Below, in pieces: positions 1 through 5,574 of a stretch of DNA of 6,053 nt. Every line of letters begins with the position of its first letter. Positions within the stretch are counted from its first letter, which is position 1. The notes beneath the pieces are model-generated. The model did not search any database, was not told the DNA's origin, and saw only the letters and a program-made list of their open reading frames with translations. The translations under genes and the position numbers were made by a program. This DNA is from Gallionella sp. (GTDB taxonomy: Bacteria; Pseudomonadota; Gammaproteobacteria; Burkholderiales; Gallionellaceae): positions 1-6,053 of the forward strand of contig JADGRM010000135.1 in assembly GCA_017880945.1 (NCBI GenBank), read 5' to 3'.

Positions 1-227
1 GTTTCGCATTTGGCGTGGTGTTTGCGGTGGATGGATGCCCATTCCTTGGTCACTGTGCCGGTAGTCAGCCACAACCAGAAGCGGAAGAAATGACTGGCGA
101 CCGGGTGCAATTCCAGTGCGCGATGCGCCTGGTGGCGGTGTAAAAAAATGGTCACCGAAGCGATGGTGATATGTGTGAGTGCCAGTGCGGTGAGCACATA
201 GCTCCACCAGGGTAAATTTGAAAACAT
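1..227 (-). CDS. Acyl-CoA / fatty acid desaturase, N-terminal part (cut by left window edge)
   Basis: This gene is read leftward from the ATG at 227-225, and 75 codons lie inside the window. An integral membrane di-iron desaturase inserts a double bond into a saturated acyl chain, normally at delta-9, to adjust membrane fluidity. Two of the three expected histidine boxes are visible: HRHQAHR at residues 30-36 and HRKHHAK at residues 67-73. They flank a hydrophobic, aromatic-rich stretch (residues 46-59) that ends in TGTVTKEW, the usual spacing for this family. Residues 8-29 form the first membrane segment. The third His box lies beyond the window. The start is well supported: GAGGAG sits five bases before the ATG and no other start fits the first membrane segment. 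It lies 87 bp downstream of the RNA methyltransferase in the same direction, across a stem-loop, so it may be a separate transcription unit. The family call is firm; exact substrate and regiochemistry are not readable from this part. Confidence 0.9.
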   Translation of the reverse strand, partial: MFSNLPWWSYVLTALALTHITIASVTIFLHRHQAHRALELHPVASHFFRFWLWLTTGTVTKEWASIHRKHHAKCE

Positions 228-232
228 GACTT

Positions 233-238
233 CTCCTC
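233..238 (-). promoter_or_regulatory. Shine-Dalgarno site of the desaturase
   Basis: On the leftward strand the bases read GAGGAG, followed by five bases (AAGTC) and the ATG at 227. This is the strongest ribosome binding site in the window. It fixes the desaturase start and contrasts with the poor sites in front of purN, purM and the methyltransferase. Confidence 0.8.
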
Positions 239-272
239 AAAGGAACTTCCAAGCGCAATCAGATACAGTTGC

Positions 273-309
273 AACGATACTGCTATTTTACAGAATAGCA
301 CGCATCGTT
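273..309 (-). terminator. Stem-loop just after the methyltransferase stop, terminator-like but without a U-tract
   Basis: AACGAT at 273-278 pairs with ATCGTT at 304-309, and TGCTATT at 281-287 pairs with AATAGCA at 294-300, leaving a 6-base loop and a small 2/3-base internal loop. The structure begins five bases past the methyltransferase stop (315-317) and ends 45 bp before the desaturase start, the usual place for a terminator or processing site. No run of T follows on the leftward strand (GCAACTGTATC comes next), so intrinsic termination would be weak. It could instead protect the 3' end of the upstream mRNA. The pairing is seen directly; the role is inferred. Confidence 0.4.
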
Positions 310-314
310 GAAGA

Positions 315-1568
315 TTAAATTCGCTCCAATACCGCCGCGAAAAAACCATCTGTATTATGTATATGGGGACGAAGTTCAAGATAATCAAGCGCTTCCAGCG
401 TGATTTTTTGTTGTTGCAATACTTCGCCGGCCGGGCGCAGCACGAAGTCGGGATGGGCGGCGAGGAAGGCTTGCACGATGTGCTGGTTCTCCTCCGGCAG
501 GAAGCTGCATGTCGCGTACACCAGACGCCCGCCTTTTTTCAGCAGTCGACTGGCGGAGGCGAGGATGGCGGCTTGTAGATGGGTGTATGCCTCGATGCTG
601 CCGGGCGACTGGCGGAACTTCAGATCCGGGCTGCGCCGCAACGTGCCCAGGCCGCTGCAAGGAGCGTCCACCAGCACGCGGTCAATCTTGCCGGCCAGAC
701 GTTTAACCTTGAGGTCGTTCTCGTGCGCGATGAGCATAGGCTGGATATTGCTGGCACCGGAGCGTTTCAGACGCGGCTTGAGATTGGCGAGGCGTTTTTC
801 CGAAACGTCCATTGCGTACAAACGGCCTTGCGAGTTCATCATCGCGGACAGCATCAGCGTCTTGCCGCCCGCGCCGGCACAGAAATCCACCACCATGTCG
901 TTGCGTTTGGGCGCGAGCAGGAAGCCGAGCAACTGGCTGCCTTCGTCCTGTACTTCTATCTTGCCCTCGGTGAACAGCGCGTCGCGATTGAGCGGGATCT
1001 TTTCCTTGAGGCGGATACCGATGGGTGAGTAGGGCGTGGCGGTGGCTGCGATATTTTTTTCGTGCAATTGCTGCAACACGTCCTCGCGTTTGGCCAGCAG
1101 GGTGTTGACGCGAATATCCAGCGGTGCGCCTTGCTGCATGGACTTTCCTATCGCGAGGATGTCTCCATCAGAATAGGCGGAACGCATCTTTTCCACCAGC
1201 CATTCCGGCAATTCGGCTTGCACTGACAAGGGCAGATCCTCGATTTTCACGCCCTTAACGGTGGCGAGCCACTCCTTTTCACCTAGCTTCAACACCGGCT
1301 CGAGTTCGCGCAGATTGTAGCCGCCGAATCTGATCATGTGGGCGAGTGCCATGCGGCGCGGTGTCGCATTTTCGGCGCAGGCATGCTCCAGCAACAGGCG
1401 GTGGCGCAACACGCCGAACACGGTCTCGGCGACCAATTCGCGTTCGTTGGAGCCGATGCGTTCGTCCTTGAAGAAATAGCGCAGAGTGGTGTCGGCAGGA
1501 TGTGCCAGTGGCAGGATGGCACGCAGTGCCTGGGTGACGAGTTCTAAACGGTATTCGGTTATCAGCAT
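315..1568 (-). CDS. RsmB/NOP-family SAM-dependent RNA (cytosine-5) methyltransferase
   Basis: This 417-residue cytoplasmic enzyme is predicted to transfer a methyl group from S-adenosylmethionine to C5 of a cytosine in RNA, probably rRNA. The C-terminal Rossmann domain carries the family signatures in order: SAM motif I DFCAGAGGKT (228-237), the acidic residue of YAMD (D254), motif IV DAPCSG (301-306, C304) and motif VI YATCS (351-355, C354). The two cysteines are the catalytic pair of m5C enzymes: in RsmB relatives the motif VI cysteine forms the covalent bond with cytosine and the motif IV cysteine helps release the product. The N-terminal ~125 residues are helical, with the pattern NERELVAETVFGVLRHR that resembles the NusB-like leader of RsmB. 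The ATG at 1568 is the natural family start, but no good Shine-Dalgarno precedes it. It lies 99 bp after the DUF3108 remnant. Betaproteobacteria usually have a separate true rsmB, so I give no symbol and the exact RNA target is open. Confidence 0.92.
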   Translation of the reverse strand: MLITEYRLELVTQALRAILPLAHPADTTLRYFFKDERIGSNERELVAETVFGVLRHRLLLEHACAENATPRRMALAHMIRFGGYNLRELEPVLKLGEKEWLATVKGVKIEDLPLSVQAELPEWLVEKMRSAYSDGDILAIGKSMQQGAPLDIRVNTLLAKREDVLQQLHEKNIAATATPYSPIGIRLKEKIPLNRDALFTEGKIEVQDEGSQLLGFLLAPKRNDMVVDFCAGAGGKTLMLSAMMNSQGRLYAMDVSEKRLANLKPRLKRSGASNIQPMLIAHENDLKVKRLAGKIDRVLVDAPCSGLGTLRRSPDLKFRQSPGSIEAYTHLQAAILASASRLLKKGGRLVYATCSFLPEENQHIVQAFLAAHPDFVLRPAGEVLQQQKITLEALDYLELRPHIHNTDGFFAAVLERI

Positions 1569-1667
1569 GGAAAAGTTGGCTTTGCAGAATTAGGCGCGCA
1601 GTTTAGCAGGGTTGCTGGAGCAATATCCGGCGCGTATCGCTGTTGGGCAGATTACCCGCGCGGGCAT

Positions 1668-1934
1668 TTATTCTTCAGCGGCGCGAATGTCAGCAATCAC
1701 AAACTCATCGGTCACTTCATCCGAACTATCGATCTGGCGAAATTTAACCGGTAATAGGCGGTATTCGAGTCCCAGCCAGATTTCAAAATAGGCTTCGCCT
1801 TGGGCGTGAATTTTGCGCAAATGCAGCGTGCGGCAATTGAATATATGGCTACCATAAAATGCCGGCATGCAACAGCGCAGAAAGTACGATTGAAGGGTGA
1901 TACGGCTGGCAGGATTGTTAAGGGCCGCGATCAC
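1668..1934 (-). pseudogene. C-terminal remnant of a second DUF3108 protein (88 codons, GTG start)
   Basis: The frame opens with a GTG that overlaps the TGA of the upstream DUF3108 gene (GTGA, 1931-1934), so it could be translated by coupling. Residues 34-88 line up without gaps with the C-terminus of that neighbour: both share EIWL, then E, P, K and D at equal spacing (EIWLGLEYRLLPVKF here, EIWLAAEHANFPYKM there). The first 33 residues are rich in Cys, Phe and Tyr and match nothing I recognise in this frame. In another frame the same bases (1902-1852) read YHPSIVLSALLHAGILW then a stop, which looks like the N-terminal membrane anchor of longer DUF3108 proteins. The simplest reading is a paralogue that lost roughly 150 or more central residues and is frameshifted. 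A short expressed protein is the alternative. The C-terminal homology is fairly secure; the decay history is inferred. Confidence 0.6.
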
Positions 1935-2638
1935 GGCACGAGATCGAATTTGGTCAGTACCTGAGAGAGTTTGTCGCCGTTCGGATCGGTGATGACCATC
2001 TTGTATGGGAAATTGGCGTGCTCTGCGGCAAGCCAGATTTCCGTCCGGTTTACACCTTTTTCAGGCACGCTGGCAACGTACTGCGCCTTGAATGTACCGA
2101 GCGGAACAGTCACGCTCTGGTCGGGCGTGATGCGGTAATTGTAGACGTCCAACTTGCCGCCGTTGGTCATGTTGAAACTCAGTGAGCTGGCTTTATCCAG
2201 CGACAGGAACATGAATTGATACATTGCGCTCAGGCGGTCTTGTGTGCCGTCCGGGAGCGGCAAGACTGTACGCTGTGCCTGTTGAATCAGGGTGAGCTTC
2301 CCGGTATTCCAATCAAATTCGGCACGACGATTCTTGCCGCCTTCACCTTCTCGAATATCACTGAAGTTCAGCGGTTTAAGCCCGTGAGCATCTATCAGTC
2401 CGTTGCTGCTGAGGACAATCTTTCCCGGTCTGAATACAGCCAGCAAGCCCACGGCACGTGTGGTGCTGATGAGCGTGTAGTGATCTTTGCTGCGTGTAAA
2501 AACCTCCTCGATCTGTCCGACATTGATACCGCTTTTGTAAATCTGATAAGTAGCCAGCACGCTGCTCGGCGACGCGGCGAATGAAGAGCCGGCGGCACAC
2601 AGCATCAAACATGCAAAACATTGGAACGGAAATTTCAT
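1931..2638 (-). CDS. Secreted DUF3108 domain protein
   Basis: This 235-residue protein starts with a clear Sec signal peptide: a lysine at residue 2, a hydrophobic core at 7-17 and a likely cleavage after SFA (residue 21). The mature part should be periplasmic. It then follows the DUF3108 pattern throughout: a beta-rich start near YQIYKSGINVGQ (31-42), the conserved block QDRLSAMYQFMF (133-144) and the C-terminal block TEIWLAAEH (199-207) followed by FPYKM. The length is normal for the family. No biochemical role is established for DUF3108 that I can state; the fold suggests an outer-envelope or lipid-related beta structure, which is only an inference. Its GGAG ribosome binding site overlaps the last codons of purN (CTGGAG-TAG-CG-ATG), with two bases between the purN stop and its ATG, so it is certainly cotranscribed with purN. 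A remnant paralogue follows with a 4-base overlap. Confidence 0.88.
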   Translation of the reverse strand: MKFPFQCFACLMLCAAGSSFAASPSSVLATYQIYKSGINVGQIEEVFTRSKDHYTLISTTRAVGLLAVFRPGKIVLSSNGLIDAHGLKPLNFSDIREGEGGKNRRAEFDWNTGKLTLIQQAQRTVLPLPDGTQDRLSAMYQFMFLSLDKASSLSFNMTNGGKLDVYNYRITPDQSVTVPLGTFKAQYVASVPEKGVNRTEIWLAAEHANFPYKMVITDPNGDKLSQVLTKFDLVP

Positions 2639-2640
2639 CG

Positions 2641-3279
2641 CTACTCCAGGCCGGGTGAAACAAGCGTAAAACCGGACTGCCTGTGAATCAACAATATGGT
2701 TTGTCCTTGCTCATTCAGGACGACCTTATCCTCGCAGAGCCAACGGATGGCTTGTGCATAAATGCGATGTTCTTCGCGCAGCACACGCGCAGCCAGCGTT
2801 TGTTCTGTATCGTCACGCAATACCGGCACAGCGGCTTGAATGATGATCGGGCCATGGTCGAGATCGGATGCGACGAAATGCACCGTGCAGCCGTGGATTT
2901 TTACCCCGTCGTGCAGGGCGCGCGCATGGGTATTCAGGCCGCCAAAGGCTGGTAATAGCGAAGGGTGGATGTTGATGAGTTTGCCGTGATAACGCTTCAC
3001 AAACTTTGTGGTGAGAATGCGCATGAAACCGGCAAGCACCACAAAATCAGGTTGATAAATGTCTATGGTTTCGGCTAGCGCGGCATCAAAATTTTCACGA
3101 TCTGCATAGTCACGGTGTTCGACGACAGCAGTAGCGATGCCATGCGCTTTGGCGATGTCCAGTCCTTGCGCATCGACACGATTGCTGATCACCGCCGCGA
3201 TACGGCAGGGCAACTTCGCTTCCAGCAGGGCTTGCATGTTGCTGCCGCGACCGGAGATCAGAATGACGATTTTTTTCAT
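2641..3279 (-). CDS. purN: Phosphoribosylglycinamide formyltransferase (GAR transformylase) PurN
   Basis: PurN transfers the formyl group of 10-formyl-tetrahydrofolate to glycinamide ribonucleotide, the third step of de novo purine synthesis, in the cytosol. The 212 residues match the usual length. The phosphate-binding start ISGRGSNMQALL (8-19), the folate-side segment AGFMRIL (83-89), the catalytic stretch INIHPSLLPAF (102-112) and HGCTVHFV (129-136) followed by DLDHGP (139-144) are all present. The catalytic trio is N103, H105 and D141, equivalent to N106, H108 and D144 of the E. coli enzyme. The ATG at 3279 is the only sensible start because the first strand (KKIVILISG) begins at once. 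There is no Shine-Dalgarno before it: a palindromic repeat ends five bases upstream. Downstream, the DUF3108 gene follows after two bases. It is complete and should be active. Confidence 0.97.
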   Translation of the reverse strand: MKKIVILISGRGSNMQALLEAKLPCRIAAVISNRVDAQGLDIAKAHGIATAVVEHRDYADRENFDAALAETIDIYQPDFVVLAGFMRILTTKFVKRYHGKLINIHPSLLPAFGGLNTHARALHDGVKIHGCTVHFVASDLDHGPIIIQAAVPVLRDDTEQTLAARVLREEHRIYAQAIRWLCEDKVVLNEQGQTILLIHRQSGFTLVSPGLE

Positions 3280-3284
3280 TTATT

Positions 3285-3373
3285 CGTAGGGGCGGGTCTC
3301 AGACCCGCCCGTGTTCGGTTGTAATATTCATTGAAGGGCAGGTCGAAGGGCAGGTCTGAGACCTGCCCCTACG
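3285..3373. repeat. REP/BIME-like nested inverted repeat filling the purM-purN spacer
   Basis: Two 26-bp units lie in opposite orientation, unit 1 at 3285-3310 and unit 2 at 3348-3373. Each starts, reading inward, with CGTAGGGG and is itself a palindrome: GGGCGGGTCT/AGACCCGCCC around base 3300, and GGGCAGGTCT/AGACCTGCCC around base 3358. The units differ at one position per arm, and the two changes compensate (G-C in unit 1, A-T in unit 2), so both hairpins stay perfectly paired. The outward-facing GTAG heads match the GTAG tetranucleotide known from REP elements mobilised by RAYT (REP-associated tyrosine) transposases, and a head-out pair is the BIME arrangement. The 37-bp centre holds one arm of a 12-bp tandem duplication. 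The element covers the purM stop codon and reaches to five bases from the purN start. Palindromes and covariation are seen; membership in a mobile REP family is inferred. Confidence 0.8.
3333..3356. repeat. Perfect 12-bp tandem duplication inside the repeat
   Basis: GAAGGGCAGGTC occurs twice back to back (3333-3344 and 3345-3356). The second copy forms the inner arm of palindromic unit 2, so the first copy is a spare arm that could pair with the same right arm (3359-3368) and give an alternative, longer-looped hairpin. It looks like replication slippage at the hairpin. Confidence 0.85.
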
Positions 3374-4454
3374 CGCCGACCTGCGTCTGTGCTTCGGAAC
3401 CTTGACGCGCTCGTATCACACCGATAACAGTCGCTGTCTCACCAGATGCATTGAGTTGTTTCAGTGCCGAATTCGCATCCTTCTTGGCCACGATGACCAC
3501 CATGCCGATGCCGCAGTTGAAGGTGCGATACATCTCCTGTGGTGCCACATTGCCCATTTTCTGCAGCCAGTCGAACAGCGCAGGGGTGTGCCAGGACTTG
3601 CCGTCCAGTTGCGCGACCACGTTTTCCGGCAACACGCGCGGCACGTTTTCCAGCAGGCCGCCGCCGGTGATGTGCGCCATGCCTTTGACGGTGAGGGTTT
3701 TCATCAGCGCCAGCAGCGGTTTCACGTAAATCCGCGTCGGTGCCATGATCAGATCGGCCAGCGGTTTGCCGTCGAGTTTTTGACTGAGATCGACCTTGTG
3801 GGTGCTGATGATCTTGCGCACCAGCGAATAACCGTTGGAATGCGCACCGTTCGAGGCAAGGCCGATCACCACGTCACCCTCCTTGATGTCTTTGCCGCTG
3901 ATGATGTCGGCTTTTTCCACGACGCCGACCGCGAAGCCTGCCAGGTCGTATTCTCCGGCCGGATACATGCCGGGCATCTCTGCGGTTTCGCCGCCGATCA
4001 ATGCGCAGCCAGCCTGTTCGCAACCGAAGGCGATACCCTTGATGACCTCAGTGGCGGCATCCACATCCAGCTTGCCGCAGGCAAAGTAATCGAGGAAGAA
4101 CAACGGCTCGGCGCCTTGCACCAGAATGTCGTTGACGCTCATGCCGACCAGGTCGATGCCCACTGTGTCGTGCCGGTTCAGCTCAAACGCGAGTTTGAGT
4201 TTGGTGCCGACGCCGTCGGTGCCGGACACCAGAACCGGTTCGCGGTATTTCTTGGAAATCTCCACCAGCGCGCCGAAGCCGCCGATGCCGTTCAGCACTT
4301 CCGGGCGCATCGTGCGTTTGGCAAACGGTTTGATGTTTTCGACGAGGCGGTCGCCCGCGTCCATGTCCACCCCTGCATCTCTGTAGGTGAGGCCATCGCG
4401 GTTAGTAAGGCTGCCGCTGTTAACGGAAGAAGGGGGGGTGGTTGTGTTGTTCAA
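3369..4454 (-). CDS. purM: Phosphoribosylformylglycinamidine cyclo-ligase (AIR synthetase) PurM
   Basis: PurM closes the imidazole ring: it converts FGAM and ATP to aminoimidazole ribonucleotide, the fifth step of purine synthesis, as a cytosolic dimer. The protein shows the family landmarks in order: YRDAGVD (24-30), the glycine-rich [14 protein letters not shown] (50-63), the ATP-site loop SGTDGVGTK (77-85), [16 protein letters not shown] (108-123), [11 protein letters not shown] (154-164), [14 protein letters not shown] (201-214) and [16 protein letters not shown] (261-276). At 361 codons it is about 15 longer than E. coli PurM, all at the N-terminus. The only in-frame start before YRDAGVD is a TTG at 4454, with only a weak GAAAG-like site upstream. 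A run of seven C lies a few codons later (4432-4438 as G on the plus strand). The TAG stop belongs to the REP-like repeat, so the last residue or two may be repeat-derived. Identity is certain; the exact N-terminus is not. Confidence 0.96.
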   Translation of the reverse strand: MNNTTTPPSSVNSGSLTNRDGLTYRDAGVDMDAGDRLVENIKPFAKRTMRPEVLNGIGGFGALVEISKKYREPVLVSGTDGVGTKLKLAFELNRHDTVGIDLVGMSVNDILVQGAEPLFFLDYFACGKLDVDAATEVIKGIAFGCEQAGCALIGGETAEMPGMYPAGEYDLAGFAVGVVEKADIISGKDIKEGDVVIGLASNGAHSNGYSLVRKIISTHKVDLSQKLDGKPLADLIMAPTRIYVKPLLALMKTLTVKGMAHITGGGLLENVPRVLPENVVAQLDGKSWHTPALFDWLQKMGNVAPQEMYRTFNCGIGMVVIVAKKDANSALKQLNASGETATVIGVIRARQGSEAQTQVGA

Positions 4455-4455
4455 G

Positions 4456-4484
4456 TTGAGTTTTCGCTTTCTACAGGATAAAGT
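4456..4484 (+). promoter_or_regulatory. Candidate sigma70 promoter for the permease-hda pair
   Basis: TTGAGT at 4456-4461 and TAAAGT at 4479-4484 are separated by exactly 17 bp. Each hexamer matches the consensus at four of six bases. A start site near 4491 would leave a leader of about 25 bases before the permease ATG at 4516. It sits in the 61-bp gap between the divergent purM and permease starts. This is a pattern match only. Confidence 0.4.
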
Positions 4485-4496
4485 GCCGCACGATTT

Positions 4497-4509
4497 TTCG
4501 CGAATTTTA
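4497..4509. promoter_or_regulatory. Palindrome TTCGCGAA beside a leftward TAAAAT box in the divergent spacer
   Basis: TTCGCGAA (4497-4504) is a perfect 8-base palindrome set in AT-rich flanks. On the leftward strand, TAAAAT (4509-4504) next to it matches a -10 box at five of six bases and would drive purM, but no good -35 lies 16-18 bases upstream. The pair is a possible purM promoter with an operator. It does not resemble the E. coli PurR box. Evidence is weak. Confidence 0.25.
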
Positions 4510-4515
4510 CCCCAA

Positions 4516-5574
4516 ATGCCCTTATCCCGCTTCGCCGCCTTGCAATGGCTGTCTTTCGCCGTGGTGGTCGCCTGGCTTGTTTATCTGCTCAGCCCGATAC
4601 TTACACCGTTCATCGCCGCAGGCGTACTCGCCTACATATGCAATCCGCTGGTGCAGCGCTTACGTGCCTGGAAAGTGCCCCGTACCATTGCGGTGGCGAT
4701 GGTGATGGCCGGGTTGTTGCTGCTGTTCGCATTGTTGCTGTTGATTGTGTTGCCGCTGCTGGAAAAGGAAATCAGCCTGTTCGTGACGCGTTTGCCGGAT
4801 TGGATAGAGGTGGCGCGTGTTCGATTGATGCCGAAGTTGCAGCAGTGGTTTGGCGCAGACTTGCAATGGGATAGCGCAGCAGTGAAAAATATTTTGTTGA
4901 GTCATTGGCAGAGCGCGGGCGGCATATTGGAACGGTTGCTGCCCTGGCTCGGCAGCAGTGGCGGTGCGATCATCGGCGTGTTGGTCGACTTGCTGCTGAT
5001 CCCTGTGGCGATGTTCTATTTGCTGCGTGACTGGAATGAATGGCTGGCGCGTGTTGATGATCTTATCCCGCGCCATTTGCACACCCAGGTAAAGGAGATC
5101 ATCGTCGAGGTGGACCGCGTTATGGCGGAATTCTTACGCGGGCAGATTTCTGTGATGCTGTTGATGAGCGCCTATTACGTTCTGGTGCTGTATCTGGTCG
5201 GGCTGGAATTCGCGCTGCCCATCGGCATCGTCGCCGGCATGCTGGTGTTCGTGCCGTATCTGGGCATGATCGCAGGCTTGATTTTGGCCACGCTGGCGGC
5301 GGCCATGCAGTTCACCGAGATCAGCAACGTGGTGCTGGTCTGGGCGGTATTCGGCGCGGGGCAATTGATCGAGGGCATGGTCATCACGCCCTGGCTGGTC
5401 GGTGAGCGCATAGGCCTGCATCCGCTGGCGGTGATTTTCGCGCTGCTTGCCTTCGGGCAATTGTTCGGCTTTTTCGGTCTGCTGCTGGCATTGCCGATGT
5501 CCGCGATCCTGCTGGTCGCACTGCGATACGGCAGGGCGTGGTATCTCTCCAGCACGATGTATCGCAAACCATGA
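4516..5574 (+). CDS. AI-2E family (PerM-like) transporter, integral membrane protein
   Basis: From the ATG at 4516 the protein has 352 residues, normal for this family. Hydrophobic segments stand at about 11-42, 58-82, 149-170, 211-231, 234-264, 270-290 and 303-338. A soluble, amphipathic stretch (about 83-148) lies between the second and third, as is typical. Family landmarks are [16 protein letters not shown] (34-49), VMAEFLRGQ (202-210), [11 protein letters not shown] (244-254) and GERIGLHPL (296-304). Members are inner membrane proteins; a few are linked to autoinducer-2 export or Na+/H+ antiport, but most have no known substrate, so the function here is open. The open frame extends back to 4387, but that would read through the purM 5' end and add 43 polar residues foreign to the family, so 4516 is chosen although no clear Shine-Dalgarno precedes it. 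Its TGA overlaps the hda ATG (ATGA, 5571-5574), an arrangement that suggests translational coupling. Confidence 0.9.
   Translation: MPLSRFAALQWLSFAVVVAWLVYLLSPILTPFIAAGVLAYICNPLVQRLRAWKVPRTIAVAMVMAGLLLLFALLLLIVLPLLEKEISLFVTRLPDWIEVARVRLMPKLQQWFGADLQWDSAAVKNILLSHWQSAGGILERLLPWLGSSGGAIIGVLVDLLLIPVAMFYLLRDWNEWLARVDDLIPRHLHTQVKEIIVEVDRVMAEFLRGQISVMLLMSAYYVLVLYLVGLEFALPIGIVAGMLVFVPYLGMIAGLILATLAAAMQFTEISNVVLVWAVFGAGQLIEGMVITPWLVGERIGLHPLAVIFALLAFGQLFGFFGLLLALPMSAILLVALRYGRAWYLSSTMYRKP

Noticed and set aside
152..388. Leftward 78-codon frame overlapping the methyltransferase end and the desaturase start
   Set aside because: It is out of frame with both genes, and the desaturase frame (with two His boxes and a strong ribosome site) explains the region.
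400..1032. Rightward frames opposite the methyltransferase (up to 210 codons)
   Set aside because: They have Arg/Ser/Pro-rich composition without motifs, and the other strand carries the complete methyltransferase signatures.
1655..1664. Perfect 10-bp palindrome CCCGCGCGGG downstream of the DUF3108 remnant
   Set aside because: It is too short, has no usable loop and no following T-run, and is not unlikely by chance in GC-rich DNA, so it is not called a terminator.
3311..3347. Possible purN promoter inside the repeat (TATTAC-like -10)
   Set aside because: The nearest -35-like hexamer is poor and the spacing is about 15 bp, so the match is below what I would report.
3402..4481. Long rightward frame (359 codons) opposite purM
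   Set aside because: It is the antisense shadow of purM: rich in His, Gln, Val and Ala, with no domain pattern, while the opposite strand encodes a fully conserved PurM.
4387..4515. Upstream extension of the permease to an ATG at 4387
   Set aside because: It would overlap the purM 5' end by 68 bases and add a polar leader not seen in the family, whereas 4516 begins right before the first membrane segment.
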